42,284 nucleotides of DNA from Parcubacteria group bacterium RIFCSPLOWO2_01_FULL_48_18 (GTDB lineage: Bacteria; Patescibacteriota; Minisyncoccia; UBA6257; WO2-01-48-18), in the NCBI GenBank assembly GCA_001824435.1, contig MHXH01000029.1, forward strand, positions 1 through 42,284. The letters are read 5' to 3'. Positions 31,455-37,830 of the stretch are shown one piece after another (within the stretch, counting starts at the first letter, position 1; each line of letters starts with the position of its first letter). Both the position numbers and the translations under genes were made by a program. The notes below the pieces were generated by a model. It did no database searches. It was not told the origin of the DNA and worked only from the letters and a program-made list of their open reading frames with translations.

Positions 31455-31976
31455 TCACGCAGGGGTTTTTACCTTCAGTTTTTTCGTTTTCTGTTTTTTG
31501 ATTTTCGGGAGCCGTACGGTCAGGATGCCGTTTTTAAGTTCTGCGGTTGCTTGTTCGCTGTCGACGTCTTGCGGCAGAATCACGGACCGTGAAAACCTTC
31601 CCCAGTATAATTCTTGATAGAGGTAGTCTCTTGTTTCCACCGATTCTGATTTTTCTCTCCTGCCGCGGATCGTCACCATCTCATCGGTAACGCTTACTTC
31701 TAGATCTTCCGGAGCAACGCCGGCAATGGTCGATTGAATAATGATCTCATTCGGCTTTTGGTACACGTCGATGGTAAGCTGTCCTTCGTCTCCGCGCAAC
31801 TCGTCGTCTCCGAAAACGCCCTCCTTTTCCTCGTCCTCATTATTTTCGTCGTCGTCCGTTCCTTGCATGACTGCAGCTGATGCTGAACCGTGGTCTGTTT
31901 TTACGGACACCAAATCGGCGTGCGGCGCAGGGTCGGTGCTTAAGTCCTCGAAAAATTTTTTAATTTCTTCATCCAT
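31455..31976 (-). CDS. Small heat shock protein Hsp20 (alpha-crystallin)
   Basis: About 173 aa. The alpha-crystallin domain spans roughly residues 66-160: QLTIDVYQKPNEIIIQSTIA, GVAPEDLEVSVTDEMVTIRG, YLYQELYWGRFSRSVILPQ and the closing ELKNGILTVRLPK. The N-terminal region is unusually acidic (TDDDENNEDEEKEG), and the C-terminal tail is Lys-rich without a clear IxI motif. It should act as an ATP-independent holdase. The frame opens at a TTG at 31994, next to the prsW stop, but the ATG at 31976 is more likely. The gene follows prsW by 18 bp and ends at a strong terminator, so the two are probably co-transcribed. Confidence 0.92.
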   Translation of the reverse strand: MDEEIKKFFEDLSTDPAPHADLVSVKTDHGSASAAVMQGTDDDENNEDEEKEGVFGDDELRGDEGQLTIDVYQKPNEIIIQSTIAGVAPEDLEVSVTDEMVTIRGRREKSESVETRDYLYQELYWGRFSRSVILPQDVDSEQATAELKNGILTVRLPKIKKQKTKKLKVKTPA

Positions 31977-31994
31977 TGGGTTCCGGTTTCTCAA

Positions 31995-32738
31995 TTATAC
32001 GCTCGGGTTCTGCGACGGATGGAAATGTTTCGCCTGCCGTGGGTACCCCTTAATTTTCTCAAAATCATGCAGCACTACTGCTGCTACGATCACCAGTAAC
32101 AGAGTAGAATAGTATATCTGACCGGGTCCATATGTAATAATAAGGTAATTAAAGAAGGCATGCAAGAGGGTGGCACATAAGAGGCCTAGGGCAATAAAAT
32201 GCTTTTCCCGCCTTTGCGCAATCCCCAACGCCCAATAATATCCTACAATTGCCGAAGCGAGCGTGTGCAGCAATGTGGCGCCCACGAATCTAAGCGAGAT
32301 GGTTTCGAACACCCCGCCGATGAGGCTGCTCTCCATAATGCCGGCGGTTAATCCCTCTTGGATGTCGCCGACCGCAAACAGGATATTTTCAGCAGTGGCA
32401 AATCCAAGGCTTGCCACCACCATATAAATCATGGCATCGACCGCTTCGTCGAAATATCTGCTTCTGTGAATACTTGCGTAGGTGGCGGCAAATTTAAGCA
32501 CCTCTTCGATGATCGCAAGCCCCGTCAATAATGCAATGGGCGTCTGCCAGCCGAGCAGCTTGAGCGCATTGAGATAGCCGATTTCTAAACCAACGGCAAG
32601 AAAGGTAACAATTCCGCCGACGAGAAATACGTATACAATAAGCCGTCTCGGTTCAGGGTGTGGATCTTCCTGCAAATAGAAAATCAGCCACGCAAATCCG
32701 GGAAGAATGCCGAAAATAATCGCAAGAACGAGAAGCAA
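31995..32738 (-). CDS. prsW: PrsW-family intramembrane metalloprotease
   Basis: A 247-aa membrane protein with about seven hydrophobic helices. The PrsW motifs are present: EE at 78-79 in LAIIEEVLKFAATY, YFDEAVDAMIY (95-105), GFATAENILF (112-121), and His158 and His193 in later helices. These residues form the probable metal site. Related proteins cut anti-sigma factors or related membrane substrates under stress; the substrate here is unknown. The start appears to be TTG at 32738 with no good ribosome binding site, and the region before it is a low-complexity AGCTTGTAGCTT-type repeat that begins right after the valS stop. It lies between valS and hsp20, all in one direction. Confidence 0.85.
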   Translation of the reverse strand: MLLVLAIIFGILPGFAWLIFYLQEDPHPEPRRLIVYVFLVGGIVTFLAVGLEIGYLNALKLLGWQTPIALLTGLAIIEEVLKFAATYASIHRSRYFDEAVDAMIYMVVASLGFATAENILFAVGDIQEGLTAGIMESSLIGGVFETISLRFVGATLLHTLASAIVGYYWALGIAQRREKHFIALGLLCATLLHAFFNYLIITYGPGQIYYSTLLLVIVAAVVLHDFEKIKGYPRQAKHFHPSQNPSV

Positions 32739-32786
32739 TGAGAGCTTTTTAGCTTTTTAGCTTTGCTACAAGCTACAAGCCAATCT

Positions 32787-35336
32787 TTAATTTATTTGTT
32801 CTACCATCAGCAAGTTTTTGTCCGTGATCGGGATGAAAGAGTAAATATATTCTGTTGCAAATGGCATAAATGGGTGCAGTATTTTGAGCTGTTCCACAAG
32901 AAGGGCAAGTAAAAATAATTTTGCGTCGATTCCTTCTTTATCCTTGAACTCTTCAATCGCCCGGTCGCAAAATCGATGCCAGAAAAAATCATATAACCGG
33001 TGCAACGCGTGGCCGAGGCGATATGCAGCAATATCCTTCTCCATTGATTGTACCATTCTTTTATATTCTCTATATATTGTTGATGCGTTTTTGTCGCGTG
33101 CGGGAAATTTCAAGAGCGTGCTGCCGAGTTCTTTTTTTGTTGCTTTTTTCCCATCCAGGCGCATCAGCACAAAACGGCTCGCATTCCATAATTTGTTGGC
33201 GAATTTTTTACCCGCGATCAACGCTTCCTCGCTCCAGCGGATATCTTGCTGTCCCATTGACTGCCAGATAACGGCGAAGCGGAGCGCGTCTGTGCCGTAT
33301 TGTTCGATGAGCATGAGCGGATCCACTCCGGTGCCAAGGCTTTTGGACATACGCTTGCCTTCTTTGGTAAGAACAGTGCCGTGAATTAAAACAGTGTGAA
33401 ATGGCGGTTGTTGTTTAAATTCTGTTCCTGAAAAAATCATCCGTGCCACCCACAGGTTTAAAATGTCGCGCGCCGTTACCAGCACATCGGTCGGATAGTA
33501 TTGTTCCAGGTCGCGTTTGCTACGCGCGGCAAACGGCCATAGCGCGGACGAAAACCATGTGTCTAGCACGTCCGGGGTTTGAGTAAGATTTGTTCCGCCG
33601 CACGCGGGGCACTTTTTGGGTTTTTCAGAAGATACAAGAATATTTCCGCATCCCTCGCGCGAATGTTTCTCAGTTATCGGCGTGAATGAGTATGTATACG
33701 TTATTACGATCGTGTCTAAAGTTACTTTTCTGTCAGGATTATAGCGCTTAAATGCGGTGATAATGTCTTTGGTTGTTTTATACAGCGTGCCGTGCGATGG
33801 GTCCGTCATTGGAACAAGGTCCGCGACCCTTGTTTGTTCAATCTCCGTAATAATACCGTATCCAAACAACGCTTTCGTTTGGCTATTTTCAAAAGCGACT
33901 TTGTCGCCGACATTGAGGCGATGGTCGCGGACCCGATGCGTTTTTGTTTTTTTTCCGCCGAGCACCTGCGGCACGATACGTTCGTTAAAACCCATAACGG
34001 GCAGACGCGCTTCGGCCAATCCACAATACCACGCCGGTATTCGGTGTCCCCACCAAATTTGTCGCGAGACGCACCAATCTTTTATATCTTTCAGCCACGC
34101 AAAATAAGGTTTCTCGTAGTTTTTAGGAAGGATTTTCACCTTTCCCGATTGTACTGCTTTATATGCCATTTCGCGAAGCGACATCTGCGTTTTTTGACCC
34201 CGAGGACGTTCCCGCATCCTAACAAACCACTGATTACTCCTCTGCGGTTCAAGCGCTCCGCCGCACCGGTAGCAAATGGCGAGATTGTGCGAGTACTCCT
34301 CTTCTTTTTCTATAAGATTCTTTTCGCGCAACATCCCAGTAACTCTTTCCCGGCACTCGTCCGTTTTCAAATCTTCGAATAGTTCGCCTGCATGCGCAGT
34401 CATCCGGCCGCGTTCATTTATGATATCGAGAAACGGGAGGGTGTGGCGCTCCGCAATTTCGGCATCGAGCATATCATGCGAAGGAGTGACCTTCACGGCG
34501 CCGGTTCCGAAATCCTGCTCGACACCCTTATCCGTAATAATCGGGATCAAACGGTCGTGAATCGGCAAAAGAACATTTTTACCTACATACCCCGTATAGC
34601 GCGCATCTTTAGAGTGTACCGCAACCGCGCAATCTCCGAGCATGGTTTCCGGACGCGTTGTCGCAACAACGATATAATTTCCCGATTCGTTCTCAATCGG
34701 ATAACGAATGTAATACAGCCGCGCCTTTTCTTCTTTATATTCGATCTCAAGTTCGGAAAGGCTCGTGCCGCAACGAGTACACCAGTTTACAACGCGCTTT
34801 CCCCGATAGATCAATCCTTTATTGTAATAGTGGGTGAAGGCGTTTTTTACCGCCTCTGCATACGCCGGATCCATGGTAAATCTATTACGCGACCAATCGC
34901 ATGAATTCCCCAGGAGGCGCTCCTGGTTTTCAATAACTGCGCCGTACTTTTGCTTCCACTCCCAAGTTTTTTCAATGAATTTTTCTCTACCGAGACCGAA
35001 CCGCGAAACGCCTTGTTTACGGAGCTCTTTTTCAACGACATTTTGCGTCGCGATTCCCGCATGGTCAGTGCCGGGAAGCCAGAGCGCACGGAATCCTCGC
35101 ATCCGATGCCAGCGCGTAAGAAGGTCTTGAATTGTTTGATCGAGTACGTGGCCGATGTGAAGCGAGCCAGTCACGTTCGGAAGCGGCATCAAAATAACGT
35201 ATGGTTTATTTCTCCGTTTCCCCGTTTCTCTGTTTCCCCGCTTTGGTAGCTTATCTGGATTGAAATAGCCGGATTTTTCCCACCGGGCATAAATTTCTCG
35301 CTCCACGTTTTTCGGATCATATGCCTTATCAAGCAT
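32787..35336 (-). CDS. valS: Valyl-tRNA synthetase with an internal ASCH-like insertion
   Basis: An 849-aa class I synthetase. HIGH is at 60-63 (PNVTGSLHIGH), KMSKS is RMSKS at 662-666, and the editing domain shows TTRPETMLGD. One zinc knuckle is NWCTRCGTS. The second ribbon is unusual: Cys438 (AWYC) is separated from Cys563 (GCGNIL) by about 124 residues, then comes Cys576-Cys579 (CPAC). The inserted part (33651-34022) looks like an ASCH domain. Without it the core has about 725 residues; the protein ends soon after HPFMPFATEYIYSF and lacks the C-terminal coiled coil of other ValRS. A repeat of four 8-bp units (35209-35240) codes the linker RGNRETGKRRN before KPYVILM. The ATG at 35336 begins the normal start region. 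Confidence 0.95.
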   Translation of the reverse strand: MLDKAYDPKNVEREIYARWEKSGYFNPDKLPKRGNRETGKRRNKPYVILMPLPNVTGSLHIGHVLDQTIQDLLTRWHRMRGFRALWLPGTDHAGIATQNVVEKELRKQGVSRFGLGREKFIEKTWEWKQKYGAVIENQERLLGNSCDWSRNRFTMDPAYAEAVKNAFTHYYNKGLIYRGKRVVNWCTRCGTSLSELEIEYKEEKARLYYIRYPIENESGNYIVVATTRPETMLGDCAVAVHSKDARYTGYVGKNVLLPIHDRLIPIITDKGVEQDFGTGAVKVTPSHDMLDAEIAERHTLPFLDIINERGRMTAHAGELFEDLKTDECRERVTGMLREKNLIEKEEEYSHNLAICYRCGGALEPQRSNQWFVRMRERPRGQKTQMSLREMAYKAVQSGKVKILPKNYEKPYFAWLKDIKDWCVSRQIWWGHRIPAWYCGLAEARLPVMGFNERIVPQVLGGKKTKTHRVRDHRLNVGDKVAFENSQTKALFGYGIITEIEQTRVADLVPMTDPSHGTLYKTTKDIITAFKRYNPDRKVTLDTIVITYTYSFTPITEKHSREGCGNILVSSEKPKKCPACGGTNLTQTPDVLDTWFSSALWPFAARSKRDLEQYYPTDVLVTARDILNLWVARMIFSGTEFKQQPPFHTVLIHGTVLTKEGKRMSKSLGTGVDPLMLIEQYGTDALRFAVIWQSMGQQDIRWSEEALIAGKKFANKLWNASRFVLMRLDGKKATKKELGSTLLKFPARDKNASTIYREYKRMVQSMEKDIAAYRLGHALHRLYDFFWHRFCDRAIEEFKDKEGIDAKLFLLALLVEQLKILHPFMPFATEYIYSFIPITDKNLLMVEQIN
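33651..34022 (-). other. ASCH-like domain coded inside valS
   Basis: Residues 439-562 of ValRS. FNERIVPQVLGGKKTKTHR followed by LNVGDKVAFE, GYGIITEIEQTRV and a final VTLDTIVITYTYSF follow the ASCH layout (GxKT.T.R, GD, strand, closing strand with F), the same order as in E. coli YqfB. The Lys-Thr-x-Thr-x-Arg core is intact. The Glu reported for YqfB catalysis has no clear counterpart. Confidence 0.7.
35209..35240. repeat. Four 8-bp tandem units in valS
   Basis: TTTCTCCG, TTTCCCCG, TTTCTCTG, TTTCCCCG on the plus strand, in the part that codes the linker before the HIGH region. Confidence 0.8.
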
Positions 35337-35472
35337 TGTTTATAGTATAGCGAGAACTGCTTAAAATTCCAGGCAGAAACTCAATCTTCACAAAGGCCTT
35401 GCATGGAAGACAAGAATTTCGTATTATCCCATTAGCTGCTCAACAAAATCTCAAAAATGGAGGATATACGCA

Positions 35473-35928
35473 ATGGATATTATTGTCGCGGCCATCATTG
35501 TAGTTGGACTGTTTGTTGATGCCATTTTTGGACTAAGGGCAGCGATCGGAGTTGTTGCTTTCCTTATTGTATGCGTCGCGCTTCTTCTTTTTTTCAACTC
35601 CCCGTTCTATGAAGATATCAAATGGAGGCGATGGAAAAAAGGGGCAACCCGCGCGATCGACAGTGGCAGGGTAACGCTGTGCGCAATCTGCAATGATCAT
35701 GTTTTCCCGAACGATTTCGTTGCCGAAGCATTCGTGGGAGACGACCCGACCCCAAAACTCATACATGCCGGATTCCACTATTCCATGAAAGAACGCAGTG
35801 CATTTTGTGCGATGGGCGCAATCGGTACCGGCTTCTGGGACGGGGAAAAATTCGTCAAGACCATGACCGAATCCACGGCTCAAGCGGCAATACGCACCGG
35901 AGAGGCGCAAGTCGGACCGCAAGAATAA
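35473..35928 (+). CDS. Small membrane protein with soluble C-terminal domain, 151 aa
   Basis: Two hydrophobic segments lie at residues 2-20 and 22-41 (VAFLIVCVALLLFFN), followed by a soluble domain of about 105 residues. It contains CAICNDHVFPNDFV (Cys-x2-Cys, a possible zinc knuckle), AGFHYSMKERSAFC and GTGFWDGEKFV. A further Cys makes three in the domain, so metal binding or a disulfide is possible. I do not recognise the family. TGGAGGATATACGCA gives a good ribosome binding site for the ATG at 35473, and a terminator follows at 35929, so it is a single-gene unit divergent from valS. Confidence 0.75.
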   Translation: MDIIVAAIIVVGLFVDAIFGLRAAIGVVAFLIVCVALLLFFNSPFYEDIKWRRWKKGATRAIDSGRVTLCAICNDHVFPNDFVAEAFVGDDPTPKLIHAGFHYSMKERSAFCAMGAIGTGFWDGEKFVKTMTESTAQAAIRTGEAQVGPQE

Positions 35929-35952
35929 ACCTCCGCACGCAGGGGGGTTTTT
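35929..35952 (+). terminator. Terminator of the 151-aa gene
   Basis: ACCTCC and GGGGGT pair, with wobble, around GCACGCA, followed by TTTTTTA. Confidence 0.7.
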
Positions 35953-35993
35953 TATTTAAGACTCAAATTCGCCTTTCGGTGGGCTCAGCGAAC

Positions 35994-36053
35994 TTATAAG
36001 TTTAAATTCGCCCTTCGGTAAGCTCAGGACGAATTTATAAGTTTAAATTCGCC
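35994..36053. repeat. Direct repeat of 19 bp, period 41
   Basis: TTATAAGTTTAAATTCGCC occurs at 35994-36012 and 36035-36053, and AAATTCGCC with its flank TTCGGTGGGCTCAG also occurs at 35965. The second copy is the end of the tsaD remnant, so its 3' end appears to have been copied in tandem. Confidence 0.7.
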
Positions 36054-36139
36054 TGCGCTTTGAGTGGGCGTCTTTTATTTTGAAGCCAGTTTATATAACT
36101 TGCAGCCGCGATCATTGCGGCATTGTCGGTATTGAATTT
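36035..36139 (-). pseudogene. Remnant of a second tsaD 3' end
   Basis: Read on the minus strand this codes KFNTDNAAMIAAASYINWLQ, then NKRRPLKAQANLNL and a stop. The intact tsaD at 37831 ends in a related stretch, KFNTDNAAMIGVAG and onward, finishing NLNL and stop; 22 of 34 positions are the same. Upstream the similarity ends, and TAA precedes the first ATG, so no full gene is left. The divergence is too high for a recent copy: it is either an old duplicate or the end of a foreign tsaD. Stretch 35929-36236 holds only the terminator, the repeats, this remnant and a hairpin. Confidence 0.8.
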
Positions 36140-36191
36140 TTTTGCGCAACTCTTCATTTATAAAAAGACGCAACAGGTTTTTTTAGTTAAA

Positions 36192-36219
36192 GGACTCTGG
36201 ATCGCATGATCCAGAGTCC
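36192..36219. repeat. Perfect 12-bp hairpin
   Basis: GGACTCTGGATC-GCAT-GATCCAGAGTCC. Read leftwards it lies 18 bp after the zinc-ribbon gene end at 36237 but lacks a T tract, so it is a 3' stabilising hairpin or a protein site more than a classical terminator. Confidence 0.7.
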
Positions 36220-36236
36220 GAACAAGTCCCCGATTC

Positions 36237-36470
36237 TCAACCTCTTTCGAATAATCCCCTGAGGCCGTTCCGTAGTTTGATTATGAAGCGCGTACCGCAG
36301 TGGGGACAGAGGACCGGAATTTCTCAGTGCGGCTCCACCGGCTTTTCTCCCCACGTTCGAACGTAGAAACCATACTGGTTTTCATCCTCGGCCCACTCAA
36401 AGAAAGGGTGGCAGCCCCCGCCGTTGCATGTTCTGAGCCGTAACCGGAGCTTCAGAACACCTTTTAACAC
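36237..36470 (-). CDS. Small zinc-ribbon protein interrupted by an in-frame UGA
   Basis: AAGGAAAGG precedes a GTG at 36470. The first 48 codons give LRLRLRTCNGGGCHPFFEW and then WGEKPVEPH, followed by TGA (36324-36326). The same frame continues EIPVLCPHCGTRF, then IIKLRNGLRGLFERG and TGA at 36237-36239, 76 residues plus the UGA. The Cys pair before the stop (C-x4-C) and the CPHC after it would complete one zinc ribbon, as in the upstream 113-aa gene (C-x10-C and CPLC). So the gene was, or still is, one protein across the stop. A nonsense mutation (Trp to stop) is simplest; readthrough is possible. TGA is a normal stop elsewhere in the window. It forms an operon with 36491-36832. Confidence 0.6.
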
Positions 36471-36490
36471 AACCTTTCCTTGTGAATGGA

Positions 36491-36832
36491 CTACTTTTCT
36501 GGGTTAATGTGCCACTCTGGAGTAGCGCCGTCGCTGAAACCGTCCCAGATCGCTTTTCTGCGGCTTGCGGCCGTGTCAAGCTTTTCCCAGATCGAGTCGG
36601 GAACCCCTACCATGTTATATTTCCCGCATAGCGGACATTGAGCGGCAAGATAATAATGCGGGAAAAATGAGCCGTACCAGCACATCATCACAAGGTCTTT
36701 TGCGGCAATCTCTAATTTGGCCCGACAACCAGTCGTATCGTACTTGTCTTTCTTGGCGCAGACAACCTTAATTCTCCACTGTTTAACGCTTACCTTCACG
36801 ATCTTCACTTTCCCAGCTTTAACGACCCTCAT
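36491..36832 (-). CDS. Zinc-ribbon-like protein, 113 aa
   Basis: The N-terminal 20 residues are basic with alternating Val and Lys (RVVKAGKVKIVKVSVKQWRI). Next come Cys25 and Cys36 (VCAKKDKYDTTGC), an intervening 29 residues and CPLC (66-69) in AAQCPLCGKYNMVGVP. The spacing fits a zinc ribbon. The C-terminal part, DSIWEKLDTAASRRKAIWD, is helical. It resembles the following gene in layout, and 20 bp separate the two, so this may be a duplicated pair in one operon. The promoter (36879-36907) is a perfect consensus, followed by a palindrome at the expected start of transcription, so expression is probably strong and controlled. Function unknown; nucleic acid or protein binding is likely. Confidence 0.78.
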   Translation of the reverse strand: MRVVKAGKVKIVKVSVKQWRIKVVCAKKDKYDTTGCRAKLEIAAKDLVMMCWYGSFFPHYYLAAQCPLCGKYNMVGVPDSIWEKLDTAASRRKAIWDGFSDGATPEWHINPEK

Positions 36833-36856
36833 GGTGTTTCCTTGTTAAGGTACGTT

Positions 36857-36872
36857 GTTGAACCGCTTCAAC
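36857..36872. promoter_or_regulatory. Operator-like palindrome
   Basis: GTTGAA-CCGC-TTCAAC, about 7 bp downstream of the minus-strand -10 box, at the expected transcription start. A repressor bound here would block the zinc-ribbon operon. The divergent TrmB-type gene is a candidate. Confidence 0.5.
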
Positions 36873-36878
36873 AGTATA

Positions 36879-36907
36879 ATTATATTCTGAAACAAGCACT
36901 TTGTCAA
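36879..36907 (-). promoter_or_regulatory. Perfect sigma-70 consensus promoter
   Basis: Minus strand TTGACA (36902-36907), 17-bp spacer, TATAAT (36879-36884), driving the zinc-ribbon operon. Confidence 0.85.
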
Positions 36908-36943
36908 TAGTAAATAGTACACTGTCGACTTTTCTCAACAATA

Positions 36944-36952
36944 TGTTATACT
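36944..36952 (+). promoter_or_regulatory. Extended -10 promoter of the TrmB-type gene
   Basis: TG-T-TATACT at 36944-36952, 20 bp before the ATG; no clear -35 box. Confidence 0.55.
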
Positions 36953-36971
36953 TAAAGAAAGAGGAATATCC

Positions 36972-37748
36972 ATGATAACTATTTTAAGAAAAGTATTTAG
37001 CGATCTCGGCCTAAGCGATAAAGAGATCCAGGCAATGTTTGTTCTGCTACAAGAGGGAAGTCTTAGGGTTCCTGCGGTTGCGAAAAAAGCCCGCCTGAAC
37101 CGGACCACAACGTACGGTATTTTGAAGTCGCTCACGGAGCGGGGGCTTGTATCGTCCGCCGATCGCGGAGGGATTATCGAATATCAATCCATTCCGCCCA
37201 GCCACATCATTCCGTTCATTGAGCGCAAGCGGGACGAGCTGCAAGACCGAAAAGATGAAATTAAAGAAATATTGCCCGAACTAAAAAAAGTACGGGAAAA
37301 AAGAGATATTTTGCCGCGAATCAGATTTTTTGAAGGGATTGAGGGAATTAAACAGGCATACGAGGACACGTTAGAAAATAACAAAGAAAAAAAACTTCTT
37401 GATTTTACCGGAACCGATGCGATTTTTAAAAAAATGGACAAGGGATGGATTGAATATTATGTGAAAAAGCGGACTCGGCTTAGCATCAAATGTATTGCTA
37501 TTGCTCCTGATACGCAATGGTCGCGGGTTAGCCAAAAAAGGGACGGCGAACTGCTTCGCACCACAAAACTATTGCCCGAAAAATATACGTTCGACACCGA
37601 AATCGATATTTATGATAACAACGTAGGAATATTTTCGTTCTCCGAGGATCAGCCGATAGCTATCCTTATCGAAGATGAGAAAATCGCGCATACACTAAAA
37701 ACCCTATTTTATTATACTGAAAGTACTCTCGACCAAGATCAAGATTAA
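36972..37748 (+). CDS. TrmB-family transcriptional regulator
   Basis: A 258-aa protein. The N-terminal winged helix-turn-helix spans about residues 5-75: LGLSDKEIQAMFVLLQEGSL, VPAVAKKARLNRTTTYGILK and SLTERGLVSS are typical of TrmB. A coiled-coil helix follows (80-115, ERKRDELQDRKDEIKEILPE), then a phospholipase-D-like or sugar-sensing C-terminal region (RFFEGIEGIKQAYEDTL and on), without a clear ligand pocket. TrmB proteins repress or activate sugar or metabolic genes. It is transcribed divergently from the zinc-ribbon operon, whose promoter carries an operator-like palindrome, so it may control that operon and itself. AGAGGAA before the ATG is a fair ribosome binding site. Confidence 0.88.
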   Translation: MITILRKVFSDLGLSDKEIQAMFVLLQEGSLRVPAVAKKARLNRTTTYGILKSLTERGLVSSADRGGIIEYQSIPPSHIIPFIERKRDELQDRKDEIKEILPELKKVREKRDILPRIRFFEGIEGIKQAYEDTLENNKEKKLLDFTGTDAIFKKMDKGWIEYYVKKRTRLSIKCIAIAPDTQWSRVSQKRDGELLRTTKLLPEKYTFDTEIDIYDNNVGIFSFSEDQPIAILIEDEKIAHTLKTLFYYTESTLDQDQD

Positions 37749-37830
37749 GACTTGCTGCGGCGGCTTTTGCCCGGCTCTAAATCCCCACTTGCTAAAGTTA
37801 CGGCGGGTAGGCGTACGAATGGTAGAATAG

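Noticed and set aside
35994-36053. CRISPR-like direct repeats
   Set aside because: Only two or three imperfect units, period 41, without spacers of equal length and without cas genes; they derive from the tsaD remnant end.
36324-36326. Genome-wide recoding of UGA, as in Gracilibacteria/SR1
   Set aside because: TGA ends many complete genes in this window (pilB, the J-domain gene, the PBP gene), so it is a normal stop; only the zinc-ribbon gene is affected.
36324-36326. Selenocysteine codon
   Set aside because: No convincing SECIS-type hairpin directly follows the UGA and no selenium gene is in view; the residue lies between, not in, the Cys pairs.
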